47,728 bases of DNA from Plantago elongata (Eukaryota > Streptophyta > Magnoliopsida > Lamiales > Plantaginaceae): NCBI GenBank assembly GCA_036897095.1, contig JAYMSP010000544.1, positions 1 to 47,728 of the forward strand, in the 5' to 3' direction. Under the pieces are notes generated by a model. It was given only the letters and a program-made list of their open reading frames with translations. It was not told the origin of the DNA and did not search any database. The translations under genes and the position numbers were made by a program. Below, in pieces: positions 23,576 through 36,412 of this stretch. Every line of letters begins with the position of its first letter. Position 1 is the stretch's first letter.

Positions 23576-23601
23576 ACCACTCCCAATACATTGGGAGTGG
23601 T
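23576..23601. repeat. Perfect 12-bp hairpin
   Basis: accactcccaat and attgggagtggt are exact reverse complements separated by two bases. The hairpin lies in a GC-richer patch (23500-23620) that may be the middle of a decayed MITE. In plant DNA this is more likely a transposon fragment than a terminator. Confidence 0.7.
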
Positions 23602-23740
23602 CTAATATACTCCTTGGTACAATAAAACATAAGTTTCATAAATTTCATTACTAGTTTTATTACAAATTTGTTTGTTAACTTCAATGGGAAAAATTCTCAC
23701 CTCACTTATTATTTTGTTATTGTGTGGTCATTAAGATATA

Positions 23741-23949
23741 CTTCATCCGTCCCACATTCTCGAATTCCATTTTAACTTTTCCAACTTCACCTTTTTATAT
23801 TTTAAATTAAGAATTCCTCTCCTACTTAATCGTGACATTTTTATCATACGTTATTCATATTTTTCTTACTTTATCACCATTTCTTCTATTTTATTTTTTT
23901 TAAAATTTATATCCGACCTTGTAGAAAGAGAAATCTGCAACGAAGGAAG
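23741..23949. mobile_element. Stowaway-type MITE, diverged
   Basis: Ends cttcatccgtccc and aacgaaggaag are diverged Stowaway termini in inverted orientation, flanked by TA (23739-23740, 23950-23951). Length is 209 bp and it is non-coding. Confidence 0.7.
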
Positions 23950-23951
23950 TA

Positions 23952-26473
23952 TTAATTTCTTAAATTATTTCATTTAGGTGTAAATTAAAAATATATTTTA
24001 GGTTCCTTCCAAATCTAGGTTCCTTATTACATATTACGTGATCACGTAGTTATCGGCATGTTAAATAATCTTTTAAACATAAAACCTATGTTTTTACTAA
24101 ATTATATTTATTTATTTTCATATTAGTAATAGAAAACACCATTCCATCATGGCTTCACCATAAATCTTAAAAATATTTCCTTTTTATAATAATATAGATT
24201 AAGGAGTATTCCGTTCCAATTATCAGAGTTTACGTATCAAGTGGCCTTGAATCAAGTGACTCGAAGACTATGGCAAAAGTAAAAGTCATTTCTACACATG
24301 CATATTCTCTTATTACATTATAATTGTTATGAATATGATTATTTCTCCAACATATATTATTATAAGAGAAGAAGACCGTCACGATTAGTACTAGTAATAT
24401 TAGAAAAGTTAGGCTATGTTCACAAAATTTTATTCAAACTTAAATTTATTTCATTATATTTTATATCACATTTTAATTTAATTTAGTTGAGAGAGGAATA
24501 TTCTATTCTTAGTTAATTACGCTAGCAGAAATGATAGACCGAAGGCATGAGGAGGTACGTAGCCATAATATACTTTATTGGTAGTAGTTGTAGCATAGTT
24601 ACGTGTATGGAGAATATTTGTACCGAATAGATATTATACTATAAGCTAGAACTATAATATAGCACACTTGTACAATTGTGTATGATGGTAGGAGAATCTT
24701 AATGAATAGCATCGAAATAGGAAATATTGACAAGGTACAATACATATCTGCACAAAAATGATGAGTCACATTTTTGGTTATTTCTGGAAATAGCTTTTGG
24801 TGTTCCGTGTTTGGGGAAACTACAGTGACGCACCATAATCCACGGGGAATATATTCACATTCCATTCTCCCTCATCATTATTCATTACCGGTGGGGTGGG
24901 GTGGGGTTTCCTCATCTTGTGCTTTAAAATTTTTTTACTCATAAATTTTATTTTGATTTCATCGATCCATAAAACTCACACTAATCGGTTAATATCCGAT
25001 ATTTATATTCAAGTGGTTAAGAATTGTTCTCTGAATATACTTGTACCATTTTACATACTTACGTCAAATGAATCCCTTCCCACTTGTCTTAACGAAATGT
25101 TACAATGAGAGAAGGGATGGAGCCATGAGGGTTATAAGGGGAGTTCGGCCCTTGTATATATATTATATTTTTACGAACAAAGTATGCATTTTACAAAGGT
25201 TCAAATAAGATCATCCAAAACCCATCACACATAATGTCTAACACTTTGATACTCTAATTATCACAACCGCTTAACATTCCAAAATGTAAGCTACATGATA
25301 ATCCACTACAACCATCGATATTATCTAGCCCCATGAATCATGATGTTAGCACTTAGACAATAAATTTAAGTTGGGATCATAACTTCTCATGTAATCCATT
25401 ACACACCATTTATTTTACGATTAAAAGTGCATTTTTTTCCACCGTTTTTACTTTTTATTATTAATTTAATTTCCTTTATTTAAAACTACATATAAATTCT
25501 GATGTATGGGACTAGAAGTATGATTTAATAGATTGTGATGTAATAATATGCATATTTAGCGCTTAAATTGGTTGGACACCTTGTCAAGGAATTCAACAGA
25601 CATTCATGATTTTGGATGTTGAAGGCGCGTAGATGATTTTGTTAAAATTGATTCATCTACTCTTTAAATGAATTTGTAATAAGAGAAACTAGTATATATA
25701 TTATATTGATATTCCAAGATACTCCCATGTGGGCAGAATATTTACGGAAACTTCATTTACCAAATAATCGATCCACCAATACATTGAGTTATTGATTCAT
25801 TAAGTAAGCACACATCATTCAACTTTATTCAACATATGATGTGTTAGCTTTTCTCCCGTCTCTAGACTCTAGATGTATGTGAAGTTTCTAGTAAGTCTAT
25901 ATTGTTGTGCTTTAAAATAAAAAATCATTGCTTTTATGTACATGCATGGGTTTATCAGTGACTATAGGAAAGATAGTTTTGATTTTCTTGGTCTGGCTCC
26001 AAAGATTAAGTTGTAATCACCTCTTATTTTAATTTCTTGTCTAAGTTACATCTTAAAATTTTAAATTCAAATGTCTACTTTTCTTTTTCTTTCTTTTATT
26101 CGAACAGTTGTCACACCATCACATAGGAGTATTAAAATAATAGTTTCCATCACACTCCAAGTTTATGAATAAAACAAAAACAAAAATATTAAAAAGACTG
26201 ATGATATGAGCTATGGTGAATGCACATTGAGAATAAATAAGTAATATGAGTACACATGAACCAATCTCATTGATTTGTTTAGTTTTCACCACTTAACTCT
26301 TGAATTTGCTGAAGTTTCTACTATATTATCATTGGTACTAACATTCATTTATATATGATCTGATATATAAACACCGTGTAAAATTCATATATTGTATATC
26401 TATCACTAACATACAACGAGCAATTAGGGGCAATATATATTTACCCTATATTTACAGTATATGAGAATTTAGG
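23952..26473. other. Gene-free AT-rich spacer
   Basis: No supported gene. A short ggtgg run (ggtggggtggggtgggg) lies at about 24890-24906. The words ggatggagccatgagggtt and gggagttcggccc near 25118-25152 look like a TE fragment, but its borders are unclear. Confidence 0.5.
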
Positions 26474-26645
26474 CGGTACTCTCTTTAACTAAAAATTACT
26501 CCAGTTCAATTTCATTCAATTAGTTATAATTTATATTTTATTTTAGTTCAGTTCAGTTTAGTTCAGTTCGACTTAATTATAATTTATACTTTATTTTAAT
26601 TTAATTCAATTCAGTTTAGTATATTTCAATTAGAGAGAACTCCAC
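26474..26645. mobile_element. Small MITE-like element with internal duplication
   Basis: The left end ggtactctctttaa and the complement of the right end, ggagttctctctaatt, form imperfect inverted repeats. Inside, a block of about 55 bp built on ttataatttatattttatttta and ttcagtt words occurs twice in tandem. No target duplication is obvious. Confidence 0.45.
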
Positions 26646-26954
26646 TATTACGTATATAAGTAGTATACTAGTATTATTCACATACGCCAATATGCGATAC
26701 ACACATCGTTGTCAATAACTTCGAACGATATGAAATGTTATCTATAACACATGGAGCAGCATCTCTTCTCTTGAAAGGGCAATTAACTATTTTTTCTGAG
26801 AAACAACATTTTTAAGGACCCGAAAATTATGCAGATACTATTTGTTTATAAGATAACAAGATTAATAATTCACCGGAGCACAATATTTATTTATTGACGA
26901 AGCATTACTTGGCATTAGACATTTTTATTAATATTATCAATGCTACATACACAA

Positions 26955-27060
26955 AAGGTTTTAAAAAACTCTTCTGAGAGTTCTAAAAAAAAAAATTCAG
27001 CCGCACAATTATTATTCAATAATACACAAAAATTTACAATTACTCATTTTTGTAAAAATT
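26955..27060. repeat. Dispersed repeat, copy A (attcagccgca family)
   Basis: The stretch ctgagagttct, then attcagccgcacaatta, then caataatacacaaaaatttacaat is shared with 34343-34510, so it is a dispersed MITE-like family with at least two copies here. Confidence 0.5.
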
Positions 27061-27646
27061 ATTTTATTCTGAACTATAGTTCACATTTTACCTCTAAACA
27101 CTTATGACCACGTGTAGTTGAAAAACATAACTATATTAAGTGACAATACATTGTGAATGTTCATTTATGAATGTTAATACTACATGTATTTGGAAAAATA
27201 ACGTCGATTGTTGAACTTTTCTATTGATATTCATTTTACGGAAAATTAATAAAAATCTTACAAAAGAATGAAAAGTAGTTACCTAAGGCTAAAAACATCA
27301 CAACTATACTTTCATGATATAATTTGTAATTAAAATTACATTTGCTATATATTGCACAAAACTTTCCCGGCAGATTATTAGTTGAGCTTTTGGTTCTGAA
27401 CAACGTTTTGCTTAATGTTGAGTACTAAATATTGCACAAAAGCTTTTAAAATTTCAGAATTATTGTAGAAGGCGCAAAAGATCTATCCATTTTGAATAAT
27501 ACAACAAATACCATGAACAATTGCAAGTCTAAACATTATGACTTAATGCAGTAAAGGTGGCTTAGTTCCCTTAGAGAACTACTAATAAAATAGTACAAAT
27601 TGCGAGAGTTTTAATTTATAGAGAACACTTTAGTTATCTTCATAGA
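27061..27646. other. Spacer and 3' region of the IDD gene
   Basis: AT-rich DNA. The right-hand part is the presumed 3' UTR of the minus-strand IDD gene. No gene seen. Confidence 0.5.
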
Positions 27647-30332
27647 CTAACTCGTATGCCATTGTGCTTGATTTTGAGCTTGCTGTTGCTGATTATACGA
27701 CGAAGATCCCAATTGTTCGAGACCAGCCATGTTCACAAAATCTCTATGAGGGAACGCTCTTAGCCCTAAAAAGTCCCTTGTCAATCCTTCTCCGCCTCCA
27801 CCGCCTTCTCGACTCCCATTGCTCATCAAATGCGCGTTTTCTTGGAAGCTAACGTTCCTTTTCGAATTGAACATCCCGTTAAAGCTGTCGTCGAAAGCCG
27901 ACGAAGACACATTGAATCCACTAGTAGAAGTCATTGGATTCGAACACACAACCATGTTGTTCATTTCTTGGAGGTCCATGCAACTAGATGTCACATTCAT
28001 AACCTTATCTCCAAATGAGGCCAGCCCATGCACAAACTCTTCACGTGTAGGCAAGCCCATGTGATCATGTTGGGGCCGGACCGACGACATCGACTCGGAC
28101 GCTTGTCTATTACTCATCGTGACACCCATTTGTGCGGCCTTTTGGAGCAAAGCCGTCGCGGACATTAGTGATGAAGAGGTAGAATTTGCACCAAGGGCAT
28201 TCATGGAAATGTTGTTGTTGTTGTTGATGTTGTTGTTAGGGTTTTGGTCATGAAATGTCTGTTCTAGCCTTGGTAGATTGAACAAATGGCTGGAAGGGGG
28301 TCCCGGTCCAGCGGAGTCAGAGGATAGAAGCCAGGGAGGGATGTTGAAATGTTGGTTCTCTTGTTTGAGTAGTGGCATCAAGGGGTGCTGGTGAAAGGAT
28401 TGGATTTGGTGAGGGGTGTTTTGGGGATTAGAGAAAAGTAGTGGGTTAGGTTGAGGGATGGTGGATCTTGAGGTTTCTTCTGCCAAGGCATCACAGAAGG
28501 CTCTGTGGGTTATAAAACTGTCCCTCCTGTGAATTGAATGTAAATGTGTGTTCATGTATAGTAGTAGTACAAACAAGAAGCAAACAAACACTAGATTACA
28601 AAACATGAAGAGACCAAGAAAATTATTAATTTGTCATGAGACCAAACAGTAGCAGTACACTAGACTGTGTAGTCACGTATCGTAGTTCATAAAGATAGCA
28701 ACTTTATATCTGTCTTTCTTTCTTTTTCTCTCATTTTCACGCACATACACAGAGAGAGGGATAATTCGTCAACCCTTTTTAGTGTTTTCCATCATGTTTT
28801 GGTTAGACAAAAGAGGTGTACTATAGTATTTTAAACAAGAAAATTCAAGCTTTGAAGATAGCATACTTCTTTTCATTCTTTTGCAGAAAAAAGAGTAGCT
28901 TGGGGATTATAATTACTTTGTTGGATTACCTATCTCTGATTCATTCTGTCTCCCTATATATGACATTCGGAATAACAATTCAAATGTTTAAATTCCCTAA
29001 TGTCTTTTCTTCTTTCTTGGTATCATCAAACCATGAGAAGTAAGAAGAGTTAGTACTTGACTTTTAAATTGACTCTTGAGTCTGTTAATCTGTTTCCTTT
29101 TAGCCTTTTACCTCAAATAGTTAAATTAATCCATCCATCCCAAGATCATAGCCACATGTGACATTGTCATTATATTGTTAACCGGGATGGAAGGAGTAAA
29201 ATATGTCGAATGCCGTAAATGTAATTTCAAATTTCCTCCTTTTATTTTGACTAGTAGTTTTAAAACTAACCATATCCACATTCAAGAAACACGTACTTAC
29301 AAAGTTGAAGTGTAATTAAGACCTAATGATTTAGTACTACATGGTCCATATTTAATGCAGATAGAATCAGAAATTAAATTCTTGAAACAAGTAGTAAGTA
29401 ATAAATGAGAAAGACCATAAAAAGCTTGGTAGTGAGATAGTAATATACCTGGAGAAGAGGGTACCACAGTCACATCTATATTCCCTGGTGCCACAAATCT
29501 TGGAGTGAGCTTTCCAATCAGATTGAACTGCATACTTCTTACTACACTTCTCACACTTCCATTTCTTCTCTCCATGTTTCCTACTAAAGTGTTTCTTGAT
29601 CCCTGTCAAGTCCCCAAGAGCTCTTGCTGGGTGATGGTGCACGCAGCTCGGTTCGGGGCACACGTAAACTTTCTTCCTTACTACTTCCAGCTTGTTCCTC
29701 TGCTTCAGTTTCCATGGCAGGTTATGCCCTCTTCTATGTAATTGCAAGTTTTGGTCCCTCTGGAACCCCTTGTTACAGATCTCGCACACGAATCTGTTCG
29801 TCGCCATCAGGGTTTTCGGCGTTAACGCTATCACATCCGCCTCAGGATCTGTTAGTTACAATTTATTAACAAGTTCGAGATAGATGAAATTATATTATTG
29901 TTAAATTTACTGTACTGATAAAAGTGTGCCATGCCGTGCGATGAATTGAATCAGTGTGTGTTGTACAGTAAAGTATAACACGTGAGAGCATCAGACTGCA
30001 ATGCTTAAAGGGTTGTGAATTGTGATTCAAATTTTGAAGATGTTCACACATTTGATTTACAAAGTAATTATTAATATATTTTGCCGGTTCGAATAAACTT
30101 TTAAAAGTATAGAGAAAATCGAAGAGAAAGAGATTAGACCTGGATTTCCAGGGAGGTTTCTTTTCTTCTTGGGAGGTGGTGGAGCAGAAGCATTAGACTG
30201 CTGATTGTTGGTGTAGATTTCTTGACTAGTTGATCTATTGAGGATGATATTGCTCGAGGCAGATAAGCTAGCTTCATTTGATGCTGAGGTTAGATTTGAC
30301 ATTGTATCGTCACCCAACATGCCTTGTAACAT
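27647..30332 (-). CDS. INDETERMINATE DOMAIN (IDD) zinc-finger transcription factor
   Basis: Three exons on the minus strand (30332-30140, 29848-29449, 28526-27647) give 490 residues. After a KKKR nuclear-localisation motif (55-58) comes the plant-specific ID domain: C2H2 finger 86-106, second finger 128-156, and two C2HC fingers at about 163-183 and 190-209. The intron inside CGTLFSR|RDSF is at the usual IDD position. The C-terminal half has an Asn run (coded by a TTG repeat on the plus strand near 28205-28240) and the two family motifs MSATALLQKAAQMG (319-332) and TRDFLG (447-452), used in other IDDs for partners such as DELLA/SCR/SHR or TOPLESS. The N-terminal MSNLTSAS and ID-domain details point to the IDD7/11/12 group. 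A donor at 30707 (cag|gtaacc) suggests a 5' UTR intron. An in-frame Met at residue 5 is an alternative start. Confidence 0.93.
29127..29198. mobile_element. Short Stowaway remnant in IDD intron 2
   Basis: taatccatccatccca and gggatggaaggagta are inverted Stowaway-like ends only about 40 bases apart, within the 922-bp second intron of the IDD gene. It looks like an internally deleted element. Confidence 0.6.
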
Positions 30333-31040
30333 TTCTTCTTCTTCTTTAGCAAACTTGTAATAAACTTTTCAAGTTTAAAAAGCTAAAGTAATCAAACCCT
30401 AAAATAGATGAGGGTATCTTTTGTGCAAAAGTGGAGCAAAAGTGTTGAAATCTGAGTTTGTCTTGAGCTGTTGACGGAGTAAGAAGTAGCTAGTCCTTGA
30501 GGTGCAAACCCTAAAAAGGAGTGGATAAACAAACACATACATCATCATCATCATCATGAGTCAAGAAATGAGGAAGCAAACAGTGTAGTAGTAGTACTAT
30601 TAGAGATATAATTAGCAAAAAAACATAATCATCATCATCATATGTACACTAAAACAAACAAAGTAGAATTTGATGTGTTTTAGATTTTACAATAAAAACA
30701 TGGTTACCTGAATTGCAGCTGAAAACCAACAAGAATCAGTAAAAGCCATACATATGAAAACAGTATAGAGAAGAAATTGAGAGAGAGAAGAGCTGGAAAA
30801 GAAGAGAAAATAGAGATGTGGATGAGAAGTGAGAAGCAAATGTTGTGTTATCTCTTCTTTCTATACTTCAAAAAATAAATAAAACCAACAGGCCTACAGC
30901 CCTCTTCTGTCTGAACGTTTCTATTTGTCTTTTCCTTTGTTTTTTTGCACTTTTTTTCTGCAATTATTGGTTTTTCTTTAGCTATGTTTATTCCATTTCT
31001 ACAAGAAATTGTGTCATATTGCACTTTTTCCATATTGGAC
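30333..31040 (-). promoter_or_regulatory. IDD 5' leader and promoter region
   Basis: The minus strand directly before the ATG is a purine-rich leader. A likely untranslated first exon rich in CTCT ends at 30708, before the donor at 30707, and an acceptor candidate (tttttag) lies near 30517. Short (ATC)n microsatellites occur at about 30541-30556 and 30632. No confident TATA box. Confidence 0.4.
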
Positions 31041-34000
31041 TATATATGTTATTATTTTTTCATTAGAATTAATAATGTCGCGATCATCAAACTCGTGTCA
31101 CGCACTTATTGGTTCCACATAATAATAATTGTCGATTTGTTCAAATTATCTTCAATCATATATAAATATTGAAGATTTATTTATAATTTTATCATCTTAC
31201 GTACTAGTTGCATAATATAATAATGTAGCAATTAGTAATTGATATCGACCACAAGCAGAGGGGCAAACCCATAATTTTATGTTTATTAGAGCAATAATAG
31301 AAACTGAGAGAATTATTGAAAAGTTAAAATAGTCATTGACGAAATAGTTGAATAGATTGGAACGTGGAGTATTCCGTCGACACTCTCATGATCGGGTGAA
31401 TGAGGAAGCTCTCCCCAACTAGCTTTAGACTCCAACTTTTCTTCCCAATACAAGTTCCCTGACTTAAAATAATAGTCGGCTCCTCCAAATCAAGGTCTTA
31501 AGCTGGCTTGACCTAGCTAGTATATACACATCCACTAAATTCCATAATATTATTAGAAATATACATTCAATAATTAATGCATTTGGCAATATATACATGC
31601 ATGGTTGAAGTAGTCAATTGTAAATTTAGAAATATAAATATTTGAAAGTAAAATGTAAAGAAAAAGGAGATAAAAAGGAGTGAAAAAGAAAGATTGATTG
31701 ATTGCAAAGGAGATAGTAGTAGTATTCAAGTTTGTGAAGACGAGTAGCGTTGAAAAGTGAGGTCACTTTTCAATGCATGTATAGTTTCACATGATTGGAA
31801 TAGAGAAAATAAAGGAAAAGGATAAAATTTAAAAATATTATTGATTTGATACCATAGGATATAAATAAAATAAATTAATGAGCAGACATACATTCACGGA
31901 AAGCTGTAATAATATTCTTTGTGCTGATGAATTCATTGAAATTTGCAACCTTATGATACACATGTAACTATCATCATCATAATCATCATCATTATCACAT
32001 TCACATAAGTGTATACTCTACCTAGCTAGCTACTCCACACACTATACTATATAAAACAGTGCTGTGCCTGAACTGTAAATTAACCATAGACCATCGATTT
32101 GGTACTATTGAAAGCTCATATACGAGTGTATAATATCTTTCCTTGGATTCACGCAACTATGTAGTATGAACTCTATATGCATACACTTCCCAAAATGTTA
32201 CTACAATTGATAGTTGCACAACTTGTTCACTAGCTAGCTAGAGGTTGAATTACTATCGATTCGCACCGAATTAATTCGAAATTGAATGGAACTGTACAAT
32301 TATATGCAACATGTAGACTTTATGATGTCAATTTAGGAGGCAATTGAAAGTAAATGCACTTTGGCACGAAAAGGCAAACATAATGGTTTGCCCAAGAAGA
32401 ACGACATGAGTTCATGGTCGAACTATATATGTTTTTAGTGTATTAAAAATGTGGAGTCGGATCTTAAGGTAACATATAGAATAATGGACTATATATGCTC
32501 ATTCGAGAGGAGAAGGATGATCCTTAACAAAAGATGATTAACTTCGGCAACAAGTGAAGAGGATAAGGTCGATATGGAAGTTTTCTCTACATATATAGTA
32601 CTCAAAATCAACTTAGTGGACCGAGATGCTCGTTTGGAGGGTATGTTCAATGACCATTTGTTCAAGTGCAGAATTATTTAGAATGCAGTTAAAGTTTCAC
32701 AGAACATGTATACGATATTATCTCAACTGCTATGTGATTTTTTAGAATGATAATTTAAAAAATAAAAGTATTTTTAGCTTTAGAGTGTACAATATCACTT
32801 AAATGTCGAAATTTATATGGATTCATATTGCAAAGGTTGATACATGCATTTAACCAAATTTTAAGCATACACACACAACACATACTGCAATCATACACTA
32901 ATTTTCCCTGGTTGGGTGAAATTGAAAAAACAGTGACAACACACCCCAATGTGGACTGTTTAATTCCACTTATATATATTGGCTATTTATTAACAGTCAT
33001 TTGTTTACCTAATAAAAAGTTTAACTATAAATAAATAGAAGAAAACAAAATATCGATATCTCTAGTTTAGTAGTGTTCGTTAAATTAGTAGATGTAGTCA
33101 GATCATGAGAGAAGTGCCAATATGGCTAGCAAACGAAGAACGTGACATGCTTATATGGAACGACATTGTCTTTCTGTTCATTCATGTTCTCAATATGTTC
33201 GAATCTCATTTATTCTCATCAACACTTTTAAATTAGTCTTCATTTGTTTTCATCTGCCATTTCTTTTCTGCAGATCTATCCTAATAATTCATCACCTAAT
33301 TTAATTGTCTGTTATGTTTCTCAAGTTTAAGTTAGCTTCAATAGAATTTTATCTTTAGCTCATATCAGAAGCAAGAATTCGGCAAATTTCATCATGTACG
33401 TTCACGATTATATAATCATTCAAACTATTTATGATTCGACGGATATACAGGGAAAAATATGTTTTGCAATCTATTGTAAGTGTGGGGATTTAAGCATGTT
33501 TCTAATGATTTTGCATAGGTTAAAAAGTCTATGGTTTTGAATTGATGAGTTTGAAACTTTGAATACCATATTGGAGAATTAAGACCAAAAATGAATTGAT
33601 ATTCAAGTTGTTTAAAATTCTGTGAAGCTGAAAGACTCGTTCAGACACAGTACTACTACTGTCAATGAACGTGTGAAGACCCGCAGACTGTTGACTGTCA
33701 ACGGACAGTCCAAGGTCATACTCTCATTGACTGTTTAGTTATTTTGTCATCACCTTTGTTTCTTTTGCCTAGTGCCTATATATAGTAGTTGATTAGTTTA
33801 ATTAATCAATAGGTTTCGGACTAATCAACAAATTAGTTTTTTTCAAAATTCTATGGCCTATACACACCTACATTTCTCGCATTGTTTTTTATCTTCATAT
33901 ATGATAAATAAAATTGTACTAAAATTGAATGAAATGTCACAATTTTAAATACTTTTACGAATTATAGTTATTAGTCAGCCCCGACATACTAGTTCTTATA

Positions 34001-34342
34001 TGCATATGTGTATATAAATTTTATTGTTGTAAGACTATACATTATTAGATAGCTACGATTTTCTTCAAAACGGAAAATAAGTAAGGTTTGAGTGTTTTGT
34101 ATAATCTCATACTATTAAGTATCATTTTTTAAACTAAGACATAAGTGGCACCACGCCAAACCTACGAATAGTACTTTTGGGCCTAATATTGATCTTGCAA
34201 CTTACAATCTTGGTCCGAATCTTATGGGCTTAACTCATTTAGATTGGCCTGAACTAAACTATACCAATCATGTAAAGTTGTAAGCCCATGTTGGAAAAAC
34301 CCTGCTCCCAGTTTTCTAAAATAGAAATCATTTGAGAGTTAA
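31041..34342. other. Long gene-free spacer
   Basis: AT-rich DNA between the IDD and carrier genes. It contains an (ATC)n-like microsatellite near 31971-31995 and an inverted pair gttgattag/ctaatcaac at about 33788-33830. No gene or firm TE boundary seen. Confidence 0.5.
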
Positions 34343-34510
34343 AAAAGTACTGAAAGTCTCACATAAAACGATTCAGCCGCATAATTAGTATACAATAATA
34401 TACAATTTATAAATACATAAAAATCTACAATTTACACACAATTAGTATACAATAATGCAGGACTTTCATGACTTTCAGGACTCTCGGAAAAACTTAAACT
34501 TTCATAAGTT
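34343..34510. repeat. Dispersed repeat, copy B (attcagccgca family)
   Basis: It shares attcagccgca and the following AATTA/caataata words with 26955-27060. The left word agtactgaaagtc and the right word gactttcaggact are inverted, so these may be the element's terminal repeats. aattagtatacaataat occurs twice inside. Confidence 0.55.
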
Positions 34511-35082
34511 TTAGTATTTTAAAAAACACATGGAATAAACATTATTTATTTGATTCATTCTTCTTTTAATATAAATGAAGGACATCAAAAATTTCACCTA
34601 GGAGGTGTTATCTCATTTTCATAATGGATGCTTGAGCACGAACCGGAAATTTCAGGTATTGGTTGTTTCTGATATTTGAATTCGGGTTTTTGCTAGGAAC
34701 GGGTATGGCTCTCTTTTCTTTAGTAGTTGAGGTTCCAGCCTCTCAATTCTAATGATTATGGTACCAATCTAATTTTGCATCATGCAATCGGGTTGCTGGA
34801 CTTTACCAATCATGGAGATGAGGAGCAAAACTACAAATTGAGCATGTCATATACTCATGTCCATTTTGTATCTATTTTCCTGCATGATCTTAATGTTCAC
34901 ATATTTTGCTACACGCTCAAGGCCTCAAGCAATTAAATATACATTCTTGTTTTGCTAGATTTCAAGTCTACCATAGTTCTTGATCCACTAGATCATTAAC
35001 TTATTGGAATAGAAACAATCATATTTTCTGCTTGTGAGACAGCATCAAATTTGTAGTTCACATTTCTGACTGATTATGATTT

Positions 35083-35234
35083 AGATTAGGAGTAGCCCAA
35101 TTCGGCCATATACAATTAAGGAAGATCAAACTTTTTTTTCCATGTAACCCACCTGCACCAGATACTCCATTCAATCTATCGTACCGGGTTAGATTGGATA
35201 CCCACTACTCGACTCGAATGCCCAACCCTCATAG
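35083..35234. mobile_element. hAT-like MITE candidate
   Basis: On the minus strand the right side begins agggttgggcattcgag, followed by gtgggtatccaatc and acccggta, a phrase style seen in plant hAT MITEs. The left side taggagtagcccaattcgg is a weak inverted match. No 8-bp duplication was confirmed. Confidence 0.3.
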
Positions 35235-35763
35235 ACAGTACAATAACATGTTTCACGTTTGTGTATATAAGTAGATATGATTTCATCCTCTTTCGGAATA
35301 ATCAATATCAAAATAAGTTGGGTCAGGGTCAAAATATACTCTGCAGTCTGCCCAACACAAAGATGGCCTAATTAAGGCATATTTCTATCCATGAGATATA
35401 CATTAATTATTTTGTTATCGTTGCATAATTTTGGAATATATATAGTGTAGCTTATACTGATAACTGATAAGCCCCTATGATTAAACATGTTTTAAAGCTG
35501 GCATATGCATAACTTAAAGCTCTGGTTCATGGCCTAGTAATCTTGAAGTCGATCAATAATTGCTTATATTCAATCACATCCCCTTTAGCATATGATTCAG
35601 GTGTGCAGTCATGGAAAGCAAGTGAATCATGAAATGTTTGGATTAAACTTGAAGACTCATTTTAATAAAATTCGAGTGACTTTTGTAGACATAATTTAAG
35701 AAGCTATTTTCCATTAGATAAGAATTAAAATTAACATACTCTAAATAAAAATTTAGTACAACA

Positions 35764-35858
35764 TAAAAATTCACTGACTCTAAATAAAAACTCACGTATA
35801 GTATGTAAAAATTCACATGAACTGAATAAAAATCCACATGCATTAAATAAAAAAAGAG
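35764..35858. repeat. 21-bp tandem repeat (about 4.5 units)
   Basis: Four consecutive 21-bp units start at 35764, 35785, 35806 and 35827, each opening taaaaa(t/c)(t/c)cac, with a partial fifth at 35848 and a degenerate 18-bp unit before the first. The period is a multiple of three, which opens a spurious minus-strand frame with a repeating VxFY pattern. Confidence 0.85.
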
Positions 35859-35969
35859 GAATTTCATATTTAATGAAAAAACTGCACTTTCCTGTAAACT
35901 CAATTAAAATTTTTGATCTAACATTCAAGAACTATAGCTCAATTAAATTTTCATACTAAATATATATAC

Positions 35970-36040
35970 TTTTTAAACGGTTAATGGTGACTCAAACTTC
36001 CGATCTATTAATAGAGGAAATATCAGTAGAATCGATTATT
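35970..36040 (-). repeat. SINE head relic, related to 20936-21003
   Basis: The plus-strand words aaacggttaatggtgactc and ctattaat parallel aaacggttaaagtgactcg and ctattagt in the copy at 20936, but the polymerase III boxes are more decayed. Confidence 0.35.
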
Positions 36041-36412
36041 ATAATTTACTGCATTGGCCCATCTAAACTCTTTACTATGAAGCCATTGAAATTGGGGTGG
36101 GAATATAGTCAATTTCAGTAACCCCAAATCCAATTCCACCTACAATTATCCACATTCTATTCCCATACCATACCTAAACCCAAAAACAGAAGAAAAGGAG
36201 AAATCGGAAACAAAATGGAAAAAGATCACCAAAACCAAAAGAACCAGAATAACGGCAAAGCAGTTCTAATGTCCGACAATGTCACGATTAGGCTCAGAAT
36301 CAACGCAACCCATTTCACAAGTTCGTTCCTTTTACCCAATTCAACCACCAATTAGTTAAACAATCATCCTCTCCAAAAACCCAAAAACAGTTTCATTCAT
36401 TTTCAAGAAAAA
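36041..36412 (+). promoter_or_regulatory. Upstream/leader region of the carrier gene
   Basis: An AC-rich leader precedes the carrier ATG. It contains a complete upstream frame at 36215-36355. A TGGCCCA word lies at about 36054-36061. No clear TATA box. Confidence 0.4.
36215..36355 (+). CDS. Upstream ORF, 46 codons, unknown
   Basis: ATG to TAG, encoding a hydrophilic 46-residue peptide starting MEKDHQNQKNQNNGKAVLMS. It ends 57 bases before the carrier ATG. If transcribed with the carrier mRNA it would act as an upstream ORF. I recognise no family, and a frame of this length can occur by chance. Confidence 0.25.
   Translation: MEKDHQNQKNQNNGKAVLMSDNVTIRLRINATHFTSSFLLPNSTTN

Noticed and set aside
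35643..35903. 86-codon minus-strand frame with a VxFY repeat
   Set aside because: The pattern is produced by the 21-bp tandem repeat.
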